Origin: Phoronis australis
Lineage: Eukaryota > Phoronida > Phoronidae
Direction of reading: 5' to 3'
Length of the DNA: 64,000 bases
Assembly: GCA_002633005.1 (NCBI GenBank)
Contig: NMRA01000013.1
Coordinates: 1,392,618-1,456,617, forward strand
Positions 10,501-21,333 of the stretch are shown here, one piece after another. The stretch's first letter is position 1. Each line of letters starts with the position of its first letter. A program made the translations under genes and the position numbers. Below the pieces are notes generated by a model. The model did not search any database. It worked only from the letters and a program-made list of their open reading frames with translations, and was not told the origin of the DNA.

Positions 10501-13196
10501 ATTATTTCATGTATTCATTTTTTGTGGGGATCACACAACTAAGTGAAAACATTCAACAGTTAACATTGTGTTAAACGGGATATCCCAGGGTAATAGTCAT
10601 ATTACTGAAACGGTGGTCGCTATAGCCTTTTAAAAAATTCTTCTGATCATGGTGTGTACCATACAGTTTTCATAAAACAACACTTGGTGTTACCAGGCAA
10701 TGGTTACTTCACCAGTTCAATTGTGTGAAACAAGTTAAGAATTGACGTCAGTTAAAGGTGTTAGTGTCATAATGGGCATCTCGATAGTCACAAGGTGGCG
10801 CTAATGAGTAAAGGTTTCTCTTTTAACAGCTGAATAAATTGAAAGCTGGTACCAGTTAATGTTTATGGGGATGTGTATGGGCTTAAGTGGTCCATGCTAC
10901 TACCTGATGAATACACGCATTTACACAAGTAGGATTTTCATCTCACTAGCCCCACTTGGTGAGTTTCAAGTCACCTTGTGCAGTGTGAAATCAAGTGATC
11001 CAATGAGGAGTTTCAAATTCACCAGGTGGTGCTGGTGATATAATGATCCTTGCAGTTGGGTGGTTGAGGGACCCTTACCTCACTAACGCTCCCCCATGTA
11101 AATGAACAGTTTTGTATTCTCACTCCGTTCCAGTAAGGAGGGTTCTCCCTACATGAGCGCCACCTAGTGAGTAATGTGTTGTCCAAACAGTAAGGTAGGA
11201 CAGCGCCCATAATGCAATACAATCCACGTGAATACAGAGTGTGTTATTCTCCATTGCAGACTACCAATACGTAATGCAGCTGAAAAATCAAATGACGGGC
11301 AAAACTCTGATCACGCTGAACGCAAGAAACGATCACGACCGAATGAAGTTTGTGGAGGATTTGAACGAGGCCATCGAGGAGGTAAGCGTCAGTGTTTGGT
11401 TAAAATTTTTTGGAATGTTATATTTGAATAACTCAGCGACTTTTGTACACCTTGTGGTAGCTTAGTACTTAATGTACATGTATTAGTGACAAGTGGGGCA
11501 CAGTGCTACTTTTACACGATTGCTTTTTGCCGCGACTAGAATCCATTGATCCAGACCAGATTTCCCTGTACCAATTTGATGCGTTGTAGGTTGCATAGGC
11601 CCAACCCACCCTCCTCTTGCGTACATGACTAGAAAAAACACCGTCCTTTCTAAAGGCTACGCTAGCATTTTTTCTTTGAAAATTGTGGTTGCCCACTCGT
11701 AAAACATCCTAGAGCCACCAGTGGTTTGAAATTAACATTTTTACTTGACCTTTGGCTTTTAAGGTAAAGTTTTTTTCTTCAAAACCTTGGAAGTAGTGAC
11801 ACACTGCGTACTTATTTTCAACATCAGGTGAATGAGATGGAGCAAATACGTATTGAGGAAGAGCTACAGAAGCACCACCTGGTGAAGCAGACGTGTAATC
11901 GCCATAGCAACGACTCGGGCATGGTCGACTTTGAAGGCCTCAAGCACAACATGAGCGACTCTAGCTTCAACCGTCTCTCGGTGCCGGACTCCAACAACCT
12001 GAGGAAGTCGGCTCTGTCCAACTCACTCATCGACTTGGCTGAAGGAAAGGTGATGGAGCGACGTGGCAGTGGGGGGTCACTGGACAGTGGAATGGTAAGA
12101 AGTGCCGTTGGCTGAATTCAGTTGACACCCTATGAAGCTATGAATTTTCCTTCCGCCATAAAAAGAAACTTTTAATTTTGATCACTAACAGTTATGAAAT
12201 TGGTCTCAAGTTGTTCCTTTGTGAAGTTTAGGGTGATTTCCGGTCTTGTAAAGAACTGACATTTCATTATTGCTTGGGAGAAGACTCTATTAGTTGACTT
12301 CCCACGCGGTGTCCTCTTATTTGCCAAGTAATAATGAAGTGTCACTTTTTTCTAAGCTCAGAAACCACTTCTAATATGTGTCAAGAACAAGATAAGATCA
12401 ATTTTATTAATCAAAAGTTAGTTTCTTTAATGGAAAGACGGTTTATAGCCACTGTAAGTAAATGTCTTATATGGGTGCATTTGGACCGGTGCGCGTGTAC
12501 GTAAATCTGTGTCTGCCTATGAATTCTGGTGCATTTGATAAAAAATAACATGTAAGCGAAGGTAAAGTAATTGATCGAAAAATTCCGGGAGTGGATAAAA
12601 AATCTACCTTGAGACTTTCGCCGACGCAAAGGATATAATCTGCCTGTAATGTTTATGATATTAAGGTTTGAATGCCTTCGTGTGAAATAGTTGTTTAATA
12701 AGAACTTGTCTTATCCAACATGTGCTTATCGGTTTTAATGCGAGTATACATGGTATGAAATCAGTGCAGTCAAGGGTCAACATTCACATGGTTTGGAGAG
12801 AAAATTTTTCATTTAACTTTCAAAGACAGGGTTAACGTTTGCATAATGTAATGGTATTTTCTTTGCATTGATATTTGTCGTGAATTTTTTAAACGAAATT
12901 TCATTTTCCTCCCATTTTGTGTTTGAAATTAAGGAATCTTAACTATAACGTTGTCCCATGTTTTTTTCTAATCAAACTGAATATTGTGCTAAATAGGAAT
13001 AAATCTAAAAAAATGTACATTATGCTAAATAGGTTGTTGATTTGTTCACTAGGTGTCAGTGGGTTCCATCTGCAGCAACAGTCGGGAGGAGTCTCCGCAG
13101 CAGGCCAAAGGGGGCGGCACACGTAATAAGGACAAAAAATCCGCAAAAGTGTCCAAGACCAAGATCTCAAATACGACCTCGTCGTCAGAGGTTTAG
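7539..13196 (+). CDS. IQSEC: IQSEC/BRAG-type Arf guanine-nucleotide exchange factor, 3' half (Sec7 + PH)
   Basis: Exons: 7539-7700, 8285-8366, 8812-9019, 9664-9929, 10154-10253, 11260-11381, 11828-12094, 13053-13196 (stop TAG). Every junction has AG/GT signals and the phases close, giving about 449 residues. The protein exchanges GDP for GTP on Arf6-class GTPases at the plasma membrane and postsynapse. Seen: the Sec7 core with [15 protein letters not shown], the glutamic-finger motif GEAQKIERL at the start of exon 3, and [16 protein letters not shown] with FIKNLRG; then a PH domain starting at [17 protein letters not shown]; then a helical, Ser-rich tail. The IQ motif and first part of Sec7 lie upstream, outside the window or in unseen exons. 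Paralogue number (1, 2 or 3) cannot be assigned; an invertebrate may have one gene. An in-frame TGA just 5' of 7538 supports the first acceptor. Confidence 0.95.
8134..8228. repeat. Hairpin MITE, GTTATTCAGT family, copy 1
   Basis: Lies in an IQSEC intron. The left arm (AATAGTCAGATGTAACATGC, then CCGCATTTTGA) is the imperfect inverse of the right arm (TCAAAATGCAGGCACGTTAT, then CAGACTATT). The loop side holds CCAGTTATTCAGTTAAG. The same layout is found at 14885-14978 and a related core at 46907-47035. Confidence 0.6.
8812..9019 (+). CDS. IQSEC: IQSEC exon 3: catalytic Sec7 core
   Basis: This exon opens with the [13 protein letters not shown] block. The Glu of G-E-A-Q is the glutamic finger that expels GDP from Arf in Sec7 proteins, and it is intact. 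The exon goes on through the hydrophobic-groove motif ([20 protein letters not shown]) and [12 protein letters not shown], both characteristic of the family. The acceptor is CTTGCAG and the donor GTAATA. Because the catalytic residue and groove are conserved, the enzyme is predicted active. Confidence 0.95.
9664..11381 (+). CDS. IQSEC: IQSEC exons 4-6: end of Sec7 and PH domain
   Basis: Exons 9664-9929, 10154-10253 and 11260-11381. Exon 4 links Sec7 ([20 protein letters not shown]) to the PH domain, whose strands include [14 protein letters not shown] and [19 protein letters not shown]. Exon 5 gives [16 protein letters not shown], and exon 6 ends with the PH C-terminal helix ([16 protein letters not shown]). 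Basic clusters (KIFSKKKN) fit phosphoinositide binding, known for BRAG proteins. The stretch between PHRRL and GKKP is shorter than in human IQSEC1, which has extra residues there. Confidence 0.93.
12190..12375. repeat. Diverged interspersed repeat, copy 3 of 3
   Basis: Lies in the last IQSEC intron. It shares GTCTCAAGTTGTTCCTTTGT, GGTGATTTCCGG-type and CATTTCATTATTGCTTGGGA-type blocks with the copies near 1483 and 3300. Limits are approximate. Confidence 0.35.
13053..13196 (+). CDS. IQSEC: IQSEC terminal exon with C-terminal PDZ-ligand-like end
   Basis: The acceptor is TTCACTAG at 13052. The 47 codons read [17 protein letters not shown], then a Lys-rich stretch, and finish T-T-S-S-S-E-V before TAG. 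S-x-V-COOH fits the class I PDZ consensus. Vertebrate IQSEC2 also ends in a PDZ ligand that binds PSD-95 family scaffolds, which suggests the same use here. The tail is far shorter than the His/Pro-rich tail of the long vertebrate isoforms. Confidence 0.88.
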   Translation: MSVGSICSNSREESPQQAKGGGTRNKDKKSAKVSKTKISNTTSSSEV

Positions 13197-13484
13197 CTAG
13201 CATATCTGTCCAATCTTATCCTGTCACTTGACCACAGATAGTCATGTGACCAGATATTGTGGCATGATCGAACATCTTTTATAATCTCATGAGGAGATTT
13301 CCTTAACGGCGCTGCTGTCATTTTAATGCACTGTGGGACAGTTGTCGGCTTGTTAAGATCTGGTGACATCACAGATAACTTGGTGACATGACAGAAAAGA
13401 ACCCTTTAATTCACCAAAATTGTTATCACTAGTCCACTACAACATGCTTTTAGAACAAGTATGACTTAGCAATCGTAGTGCAAA

Positions 13485-13490
13485 AATAAA
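13485..13490 (+). promoter_or_regulatory. Candidate IQSEC polyadenylation signal (AATAAA)
   Basis: First canonical AATAAA I see after the stop codon at 13196, about 290 bases downstream and in an A-rich context. Its use is not shown by the sequence; another lies near 14562. Confidence 0.3.
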
Positions 13491-14884
13491 AGATGGAAAG
13501 ATTGCTAAATCTTTTGTGCAAAAGATTTTTGAGGCAGGTGCCACACATTCTCGTTGAAGTTAAATATCGCTACCTAAAATGCAAATTAACAATCAGGCTT
13601 CAAGTTCGGCAATATGTGTGATGTGAGCATATGTTAACAAACCGACCACCACACCACAATGCATTTGATAAACCACAGCAGCCCGACTAGTTATTGACAG
13701 ATTTGCAGTAGGCGAAATCCTCTAGAGAGAAAGTTTTTTTGTTGGTCCCAGTATAAGCATGTGAAAATTGTTAATGACAAGCTTTAGGTGCTGAATTATG
13801 AGTAGATCTCGGATTATTTTCTAAATCACTCGAGGGCGCTACAGCTGTTAGGTTACGTGGCATCAGAAGACACAACCGCTAGTGGTGGAAATCTGTTAGA
13901 AGATTGCACAAATTCCAAATGAACACGTGTTGACGTGCATAACTGCAGCGTCATCACAACATTGCTTCTGACTTTGTGATCAAGTCTCACTGTGTCTGAG
14001 GATAATTTTGAAGTCTCTATATACGTCAAAGCTTCGTTTATCAGTGACTGTAGATTTTATGTTTGTTACATTATGGATGGATTTTCTGTTAGGCTTAACA
14101 GTAAGGTTGAACACCAAGCAGTGTAAATGTAAACACTTGGCATTGCTGAAAGGAGTCACAGTCTCCATCTTCACTCTGACAACCAATCGGTGGCGAGGAT
14201 TCTGTAGTTAGCTGTTCCATTATGTGGGAACCCCCATTTGAAGACTTCTGGGTATGCCAGTGATGAGGTCAAGGTTTCGTTGGCTTTCATTTTCTAAGGT
14301 GGATGACTTGAGAAGTTTTCTGATGGTACTGAACTGTTTTTATGTGAAATTGGATCTAGGCAAAAGTATTATTTATGTCAAGTGAATTCCGTCTTATTTA
14401 GATTGTAATATTTTAAGTTTGTTTTTCATCCCGTAATTGACTGTAAAGTATGTGTGCGACTCCAAACATCTTATTTGCATTCTGACAATTATTTGTTTTC
14501 AAAAATGAAATCACTGTTTTTTCAACAAACAGGAGTGCACCCCAGCATGAAAATTAGAAAAATAAAACATTTTACCAACTGACCTGCGTAACTCAAAGGA
14601 GTGAGGCAATGCCAAGGGAGAAACTAAGATGGCTTAGTGTTATTTCTATGGGGAGCTGAATCACAGTATATTGTGTACATTGCCAAAAATAAGGCAATGT
14701 TACTGTTACATATTGATACTCTGTAGCATTTAGGCACCTCTAGAGTCCTCCAAATTTTATGTGTCGATCTTAAATGAGTGCTTGTTTTTTTGGTCTCATT
14801 GCGTATTAAGTCACTGATAGAAGTCCCATTCAGCCACACCTACAGTTTTATATTAGAAATGGTGCTTACTGCACAAATCACTTA

Positions 14885-14978
14885 CTAGGTTACCGGATTT
14901 TGAGAACCAGTTTGATGCCTGTTATTCAGTGGAGGAAACTGATTCTCAAAATCTGGGATCCTTGTGAATGACTAGTGC
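14885..14978. repeat. Hairpin MITE, GTTATTCAGT family, copy 2
   Basis: The left arm (GGATTTTGAGAACCAGTTTG) is matched by the inverse of the right arm (AAACTGATTCTCAAAATC). The central GCCTGTTATTCAGTGGAGG parallels the loop side of the copy at 8134-8228. The outer ends ACTAG and CTAGT are also complementary. Confidence 0.6.
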
Positions 14979-17449
14979 CGTGCTATCAATACAGTTGTAT
15001 TGTTTTCTTTGTGTATTGGTGTCAATGGTCATTTTAATTTCTAGATACTGGGCAAATCTTTGATCTCTATGAATGAAGTGTTGTGTTTGTTCTCGTCTAA
15101 GGCCTCAGATTGCTAACAATTTACTTGCGGTAACATGTCACCGATGTTATTTTTATGAAACAGAAATAGCACCAAACAAGTGCATGTCCCACACCATAGC
15201 TACCATCGGATAATGTTCAATGAGTTTTTGGGCAGTCGCAAAAATGACAGAAGCATTTGAAAATTGAAAAAAAGATCAGTTTTGGTTATTACTTTTGTCC
15301 AAAACTTGGTGAGATTTTACCGTAAGGTTTCTTGTGGGTTTGTACGGCCTGCTTGTGTGAAAAGCTTGAAATTAAGTGTACAGTCTAAAGGCCATCTGTT
15401 GGGGAGAATGTAATGGCATTTTATTGGACACTTGCAAGGACAGTCATAAGCATCGTTCGGGAAATATCTGGAAATTGAAAACTTTTGTAACAACATACGA
15501 CGAACAATTCCACGAGGTTTTCAAGGCTTTAATTTAATTCCAAGACATTTGTTTTTCCTGCTAAGAGATTTCAAAAATTTGCATGGTCATGGAGAATACC
15601 AGCAATAAACGAGAGAATGAAGTTACTTTCCATGTGCGTCTATTGAACTGAAAACTGACTGGTATTAACAATTCAACTTTATTTTGCTCGTAATACTGGG
15701 ATTTGAGTGGGCTGAATCTGAGTTTATTGTTGAGAATTTAATTATAGCCGATAGGAAATCAGTATTTCATCTCGTGAATATTTGTTTGCTAACATTGTTT
15801 TATACTTTATGTGAATGAAGTGAAATTCCCGGCAGGTTCTGGGTTTTTTGTTGAATGCTGCATCATTTTTAGCCTGCTTTAGCATGTTTATAGCTACGAA
15901 TAGTATATTTTAAGGTGAATCGGAGCAAGAGGGATCAAAATTTCTTTGCTATCTACTCTAATTGCCAAGTAAAGATTAAGTCCCTTGCAAAGCAAGGTCA
16001 GACTGGAATAAATCCACTTAGGAGTGATGAATCTTCTTGTTGAACCTATGAGTGATGGTTTCACCATGTGTAGTAAAGTTGTGAAGACTGACTCGCCCTG
16101 TACTAAAACATGAGAACAAAGGGTACCACCTCAAAACATGCATCTAATACACAGTTCATGAAAAGTGACACTTTAACGGGATTGTATGTAAGAACCAATT
16201 GTAGGCCACATTTTGCCGCGGAATGAAGTAGAAGAAAAAATTTTCAGTAAATTTCTAGGAGCGAACTATGACGTAGTTGCAAATATGTGTAGGTGTGTTG
16301 CTTGGGAGACACGTGCAAGGCCAACAGCAGGGAGGATACATGAAAGTGGTCCATAAGGCCAAATAGTAGAATAACTGGGTCTGGTCTGCGCCTGACTCAT
16401 TTTGAAACCTGCAACTCAAAATTGACACCAGATGGCGCTAGGTAAAAAACTGATTCCGGCTCATTTCATGGGACTTTCTTTTTGAGAATACGGAAATTAA
16501 AAATGCATTACCACCCAACATCAATTTTCAAATAAAACGGACCAAAACTAGTTACCGGTATGCTATTTTTGGCTAGGTAGTTCAAACACTTTTGAAAATG
16601 TTTCCGCACTAAAATAGACATTTTTAAGAAGGCTCTTGTGTGTCGTTTGGGTATAAGTTAGAATTGATGGTCATTTCAGCATGTTTTTTCATGTTATATG
16701 TTGTCTTTCTGTTGTGTGTGGTTTTCTTTCCAAAATCATTAGTTATGGAAAATGTTAATTAATCACCCAGCAGTTATGTTCATGAACTGCTAATGGCTGA
16801 ACTGATTAGTGCAGAAGTATGTAAATAGTAAAGTCATTTTGGAGAACATTTAGACAACTGTCACGTAACCTTATTTATTTCGTTACTGTAAATTTAAAAA
16901 ATGTACATAAATAAATTATTCATAACCCTAACACTAGCATTTTCTAAAATGCAAAACTTGCAATCAAGTCAGATTTTGCCCAAATCATTAGAAAGAAATT
17001 TAAAAATCAATGCAACTACATAGATTTTCAGGTTCAACATTCGACTCATCCCTGAAGCATTATCAAGACAATAAACCAGTGAACACTAAACAGTGTAAAA
17101 ACTGAACTATCTGAACAAACAACAGGTATACTCAACACAGCAAACTACCATAAATTCAAGGCATTAATCTAGTAGCTGCGCCGATTTTTAAATTCCTTTA
17201 AACTTGCAACATTTTGTTCTATCAACTCTCGCTTAACCATGAAACAAAGTATGCACATACACAAGATAGCAAACTTTACCAACAAAGCAAACAACGGCAT
17301 TCCCAGTATCTGAAGACAAGTTGAAGGAAAGTTTTGCGAAGTGCATAAGGTTCACATCTACGATAAAAATTCCTCAGTTGGGAATACACTATGGTGGACA
17401 TGTGAAATTTTGTGATGACAAAAAAATTGACTGTTTGCTTTTAGTATGG

Positions 17450-17600
17450 CTTGTAGCGATACAAGACAAAATTAATAGGACAAAAGCCCATTTCCCTGTC
17501 GTGGTGGCTAATTCCTGTCTCTTCATTCATTATTGGCCACAAGAGGAGGCTACTCAGACGATTAATTTCGCTTTGGAATAGCCAACATGACAGAAAACTA
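17450..17600. repeat. Diverged repeat, copy 1 of 3
   Basis: Contains AATAGGACAAAAGCCCATTT and GTGGTGGCTAATTCCTGT, matching in order the blocks at about 61290 and 63056 (CAAAAGTAATCGGACAAAA, GATGGCTAATTACTG). An ORF crosses it but shows no protein-family signature. Confidence 0.35.
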
Positions 17601-19030
17601 TGGGTCATTTGTCTGAACACACTTGGCGTGTACTGTACTTTACAGCCGTTATGACATTTGGTAAATTTGCAATCTAGCTGGTTCACCTCTGAAAAATGAA
17701 AAATTCCTAATTTGTAATACTTATTTTTGTCTCACATTGAAGAATTTCTACCATGTTAAGAATACGACTGATATTCACCGAAAATGAGATCTTGTGTCGA
17801 CAAACAATGAATAGAAATAAGTATCTTCTCACCAAGGACACGGTATACCTGGGGTGCATACTATTACATCAGCTGCTCTTGAGGGCAGTCATTAATTAAC
17901 ACTAGAACAAAAAACTAGCTATTTTTCAGGGTAATTACCTTCCATTTTATCCTCTCAATTCAACATTCTAGTGTAGCTGTCCACTGTTAATAGTAACCAA
18001 TACGCTAATCTGATCTTGTGAACCATAAGAGAGCTATTTTTACGGCGCACTTTGCAAAGCGTGACCTCGCCAAACTCTCATGAAGCTCGCATAGAACCTG
18101 GAGACTCAATATTCACCAGGTGGCGCTAATGAAGAAAGTGTCTTCTTTTATCACATGGGGGCACTGAGTGTAGGATAAGGGTTTCAAGTCACCACCTGTC
18201 GTAAATAATTGCTTTCCTGCAGGCAAGACTTGTTTCATTAGGTTTTCAAGCTTGTCTGATTGCAAGTTCTGTTGAAAGGTTCAAAAAGGTTCCACTAAAA
18301 TCTTATAATACATAAATATTTACAAATCCTCTAGCAATGTGCAGAGGGCCGACTAAAATGCAACCGACCAATACAGTAATTATCCACTTATTTCGCACAA
18401 AAACAACCAAAATTGACATTTTCCATTTTTCAAATTACCTCACTAACGCAATTTAAATTTTTGACAAAACAATGTTCTATGACACCTACACACTACAAAC
18501 CAAGGTAATATTTCACTAAAACTGTCTCAATCTTTATTTTTGCTGAGAAATGAAAAAAATCAATTTCTCTTGTCGTATAGTGTTACGCTGGAGATGTCAT
18601 GGTAATTCGTTTAACTTTGGATTACGGTATTAACACACTGCATCTTACCACAATAACAGATTTTCACAGTTGTAGAAATGATAATTGCTCGTGACTTTAC
18701 CTCTACAATTTTCATTTCTTAATGATAAAATACAGTGGTCTGATATATTAAGTCAAAACAAAGACATCACTTTCAGAAAAACTACTTTTACCTACAAAAA
18801 TATTTTGAATGTAACTGAGGCACTTGAGATAACATGCAAGTAATAATCAAAAACTAGACCAGGACTAAATTCAAGGGCCCACATAAAATCTGTATTCTTT
18901 GCACCTGAGGGTCAGAGTAGACCAAGAACATAAAACTCTTTAAATATCCTCCCTAATCACTTATTGCATAATATTCAGGTTCTAATTCAGTCCCTTCCAG
19001 TGTCATCAGAGACAAAGTGCAAAGAACAGT

Positions 19031-19255
19031 GCTAGGAATAACCAATGACAAAAAGATAAAACATTTCCAGGTGATGTATCATTCCACAAATAGGATTATG
19101 TTACAGAAAATTTTCTCGACTGTATGTTGTAAAATTTAACTGAAATAAATGCTTTTGCATGAATGGTCAAAATAATGAGAAAAAAGAGACAGAAAATGTG
19201 TTAACTGGAAATCAAATAAGAGGAAATCGAAAACAAAAGAGGAAAACAGAATTTT
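19031..19255 (-). repeat. Interspersed repeat 'GGCTTGGAAT' family, degraded copy
   Basis: Ordered blocks ACCAATGACAAAAAGA, CCAGGTGATGTATCATTCCA and AACTGGAAATCAAATAAGAG match 35141-35384 and, inverted, 58412-58655 and 59093-59336. The ends are worn in this copy. Confidence 0.6.
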
Positions 19256-19807
19256 AGAAGGCTGCTGGAGAGTTTGTAGCAACATAATTTTACTGATAAA
19301 GACTCATCATTCCTCTGTTTAGGTTTGTTAAGCTATTATCCAACATTGAGTATGTTCACATTTGTGTTTCAGAATTCCAGGGAAGAGAGGTGTCGCAGAA
19401 TGTGTTATTGTGGTTTTGGTTCATTTAGTTTAGTCATCAAATTACATCACTTCCTGTTGTTGTTTACTACCACTTTCTCCGCATGCAGAAGATGAGTAAT
19501 ACTTCCTATTCTTAGAACTCTTTATTTGTCAGCATAGTGCATCCTTTATTTGTTCATTTATTTCATTGGTTAATTTGTGTTTCTCAGGTCTCTCTCTATA
19601 TATATATCACTTTCACTATATTTTAAGTAGTATCAGTAGCTTCAGTAGTATGAGTTGATTAGTAGTTTGTTCTCCGCATTGAGAGTTGTTCTCGTCATTC
19701 GTTGACAGTCTTCAATATACTAGTCAAGATTCATCTCTCGTGTTCTTGCCTATACGAACCACCTCGTACATAGCCAAACCGCATTTTTCCGTGTACTCCC
19801 CAAATTT

Positions 19808-19825
19808 TGGTGCCGTGACCGAGGA
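19808..19825 (+). other. Candidate primer-binding site
   Basis: TGGTGCCGTGACCGAGG begins with TGG, the complement of the CCA tail of a tRNA, and sits between the LTR-like region and gag, where a BEL/Pao element should have its tRNA primer site. The tRNA species is not identified. Confidence 0.45.
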
Positions 19826-19872
19826 TTGAGGACTGACTGCCTCACCTCATCGTTCAACTCATACTAGCCACC

Positions 19873-21111
19873 ATGGAAACTTCTTTAAAACGCCTAAAGT
19901 CAAAACGCGCTGCACAGAAAGGTCAAGTCACCACCCTGCTCAACCGCCTACACGAGCTATCGCCTTCGTCATCTGTAAACAAACTTCTACTGGGCACCCT
20001 TAACACCAAGCTGGACACCATTCGTGAATTCAACCCTGCGATCCACGACCTTATCGATGAAGACAATGCAACAGAAGACACGTTGGCTGATGAATACTAC
20101 ATAACTGAAATAGAAATTGCTATCGCTCAACTAGAAGTTCACTCCGCACACCCTTCTCCACAACCTGCCGTGATCACCACACCTTCAACTGGAAATGTAC
20201 GTCTACCCAAGCTGGAACTACCTCATTTTTCTGGTGACCGATTGGACTTCCCCGCATTCTGGAACATGTTCTCCGCCACTATTGACTCGAATCACCAGCT
20301 TCCAGTTATACAAAAACTTCAATATTTGTTTTCGGTGATAGATGGACCTGCCAAAGAAGTTATAAGTGGACTCACCCTCACGCCAGAAAATTATATAACT
20401 GCAAAAGAACTTCTCACAGAACGTTACGGTTCAGTTATTAAGACCAAAGCCGACATATTCCGTTCGCTCCAATCTCTGCCACACTCATCCCAAGGAAACT
20501 TTGGACACTTTTACTCACACCTGGAAAAAGTCCTACGGACTCTTGACTCGGTCGATCCTTATGGCAACAAGGATTTTCTCGTTACCGTTGTGTTAGACAA
20601 GTTGGCAATCAAGATACAGCGCAACATAGCACGCCACAACAATGGAAGTTCAGAATGCGACCTTGCCACTCTGCGGGCATATCTAAAAACTGAACGCGAT
20701 ATTATGGAGACAGGTAACCACCATCAGAACCAGCTGTCCGCCAGTACCAGCGATTCCTGTTCAACGGCTGCCTTCCAAACCAGCACCAGACTGTACAAGA
20801 CCAAACATAAGTGCTTTTATTGTTCGGGGGACCACTCACCCACTCACTGCCCAACACACATTTCTTATGATTCTCGCTTAATTATAGTTCAGAAAAGGAA
20901 AGCGTGTTTCAATTGTCTAGGCAACCATAGAATAGCTGACTGCCAGTCCCTCAACACCTGTCGCCAATGCAATAAGGTTGCTATTGGCGATGGCCAATGT
21001 GCCGGTCCAGGTCATGGCACTTACACCATGATGGAGTCCTCTGAAAATCTTGTATTGGCCACCAATGTTGTCAGACACTTACGTGAAAAACTCCTTCTGG
21101 AGAGAGCTTGA
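19873..21111 (+). CDS. BEL/Pao Gag polyprotein, intact 412-aa ORF with two zinc-knuckle regions
   Basis: The start ATG sits in a good context (CCACCATGG). The N-terminal 100 residues are Lys- and Leu-rich and helical. Residues about 115-270 form the DUF1759-type Gag domain: LPKLELPHFSGDRLDFPAFW, then FSVIDGPAKEVISGL and LLTERYGS. Cys-rich segments follow at about 315-327 (CFYCSGDHSPTHC) and 342-367 (CFNCLGNHRIADC, CRQC), typical of BEL nucleocapsids. The last ~45 residues do not continue into a protease as in complete elements and look unrelated. There is no stop or frameshift over 1.24 kb while every other transposon ORF here is broken, so it is either a young truncated copy or a retained gag. 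Confidence 0.88.
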   Translation: METSLKRLKSKRAAQKGQVTTLLNRLHELSPSSSVNKLLLGTLNTKLDTIREFNPAIHDLIDEDNATEDTLADEYYITEIEIAIAQLEVHSAHPSPQPAVITTPSTGNVRLPKLELPHFSGDRLDFPAFWNMFSATIDSNHQLPVIQKLQYLFSVIDGPAKEVISGLTLTPENYITAKELLTERYGSVIKTKADIFRSLQSLPHSSQGNFGHFYSHLEKVLRTLDSVDPYGNKDFLVTVVLDKLAIKIQRNIARHNNGSSECDLATLRAYLKTERDIMETGNHHQNQLSASTSDSCSTAAFQTSTRLYKTKHKCFYCSGDHSPTHCPTHISYDSRLIIVQKRKACFNCLGNHRIADCQSLNTCRQCNKVAIGDGQCAGPGHGTYTMMESSENLVLATNVVRHLREKLLLERA

Positions 21112-21333
21112 AGGACTGTCACACAGTACGACTGATGTTCAGGTATAGAATAGATACAGAAATTGAACAATACTGTAACTGTTCTCTGCTATTAAAGCTT
21201 CATATCAGAGAACAAGCCTAAATACTATGCACTAAGTACAGCCTGCCCCCGACAGAAGAAATTGAGTCACAATGTAATTGCTTTCTTTTGGAATAAAGTG
21301 TTTGTTCAATAAACATTTTGTTCTTTAATTTAC

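Larger units (their letters stand above)
13197..19390. other. IQSEC 3' UTR, then intergenic DNA without a recognisable gene
   Basis: No exon or conserved ORF is evident. The 5' part is presumably the IQSEC 3' UTR. Repeats found here are a hairpin MITE (14885-14978), a diverged repeat near 17450-17600 shared with 61290 and 63056, and a copy at 19031-19255 of the repeat that also occurs near 35.1, 58.4 and 59.1 kb. Confidence 0.5.
19391..21111 (+). mobile_element. BEL/Pao LTR retrotransposon, 5' part only (LTR, PBS, gag)
   Basis: A TGTCGCAGAATGTG start at 19391 resembles the TG end of a BEL LTR. It is followed by an LTR-like region, a primer-binding-site candidate at 19808 and a gag ORF. After gag the DNA changes character: there is no protease, reverse transcriptase, RNase H or integrase, and no second copy of the LTR start is seen before the next feature. 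The element is therefore 3'-truncated. The LTR's 3' edge (about 19770-19800) is uncertain. Confidence 0.75.

Noticed and set aside
17321-17581. 86-codon ORF as a small gene
   Set aside because: Part of it matches a repeat with copies near 61290 and 63056, and no protein pattern is visible.
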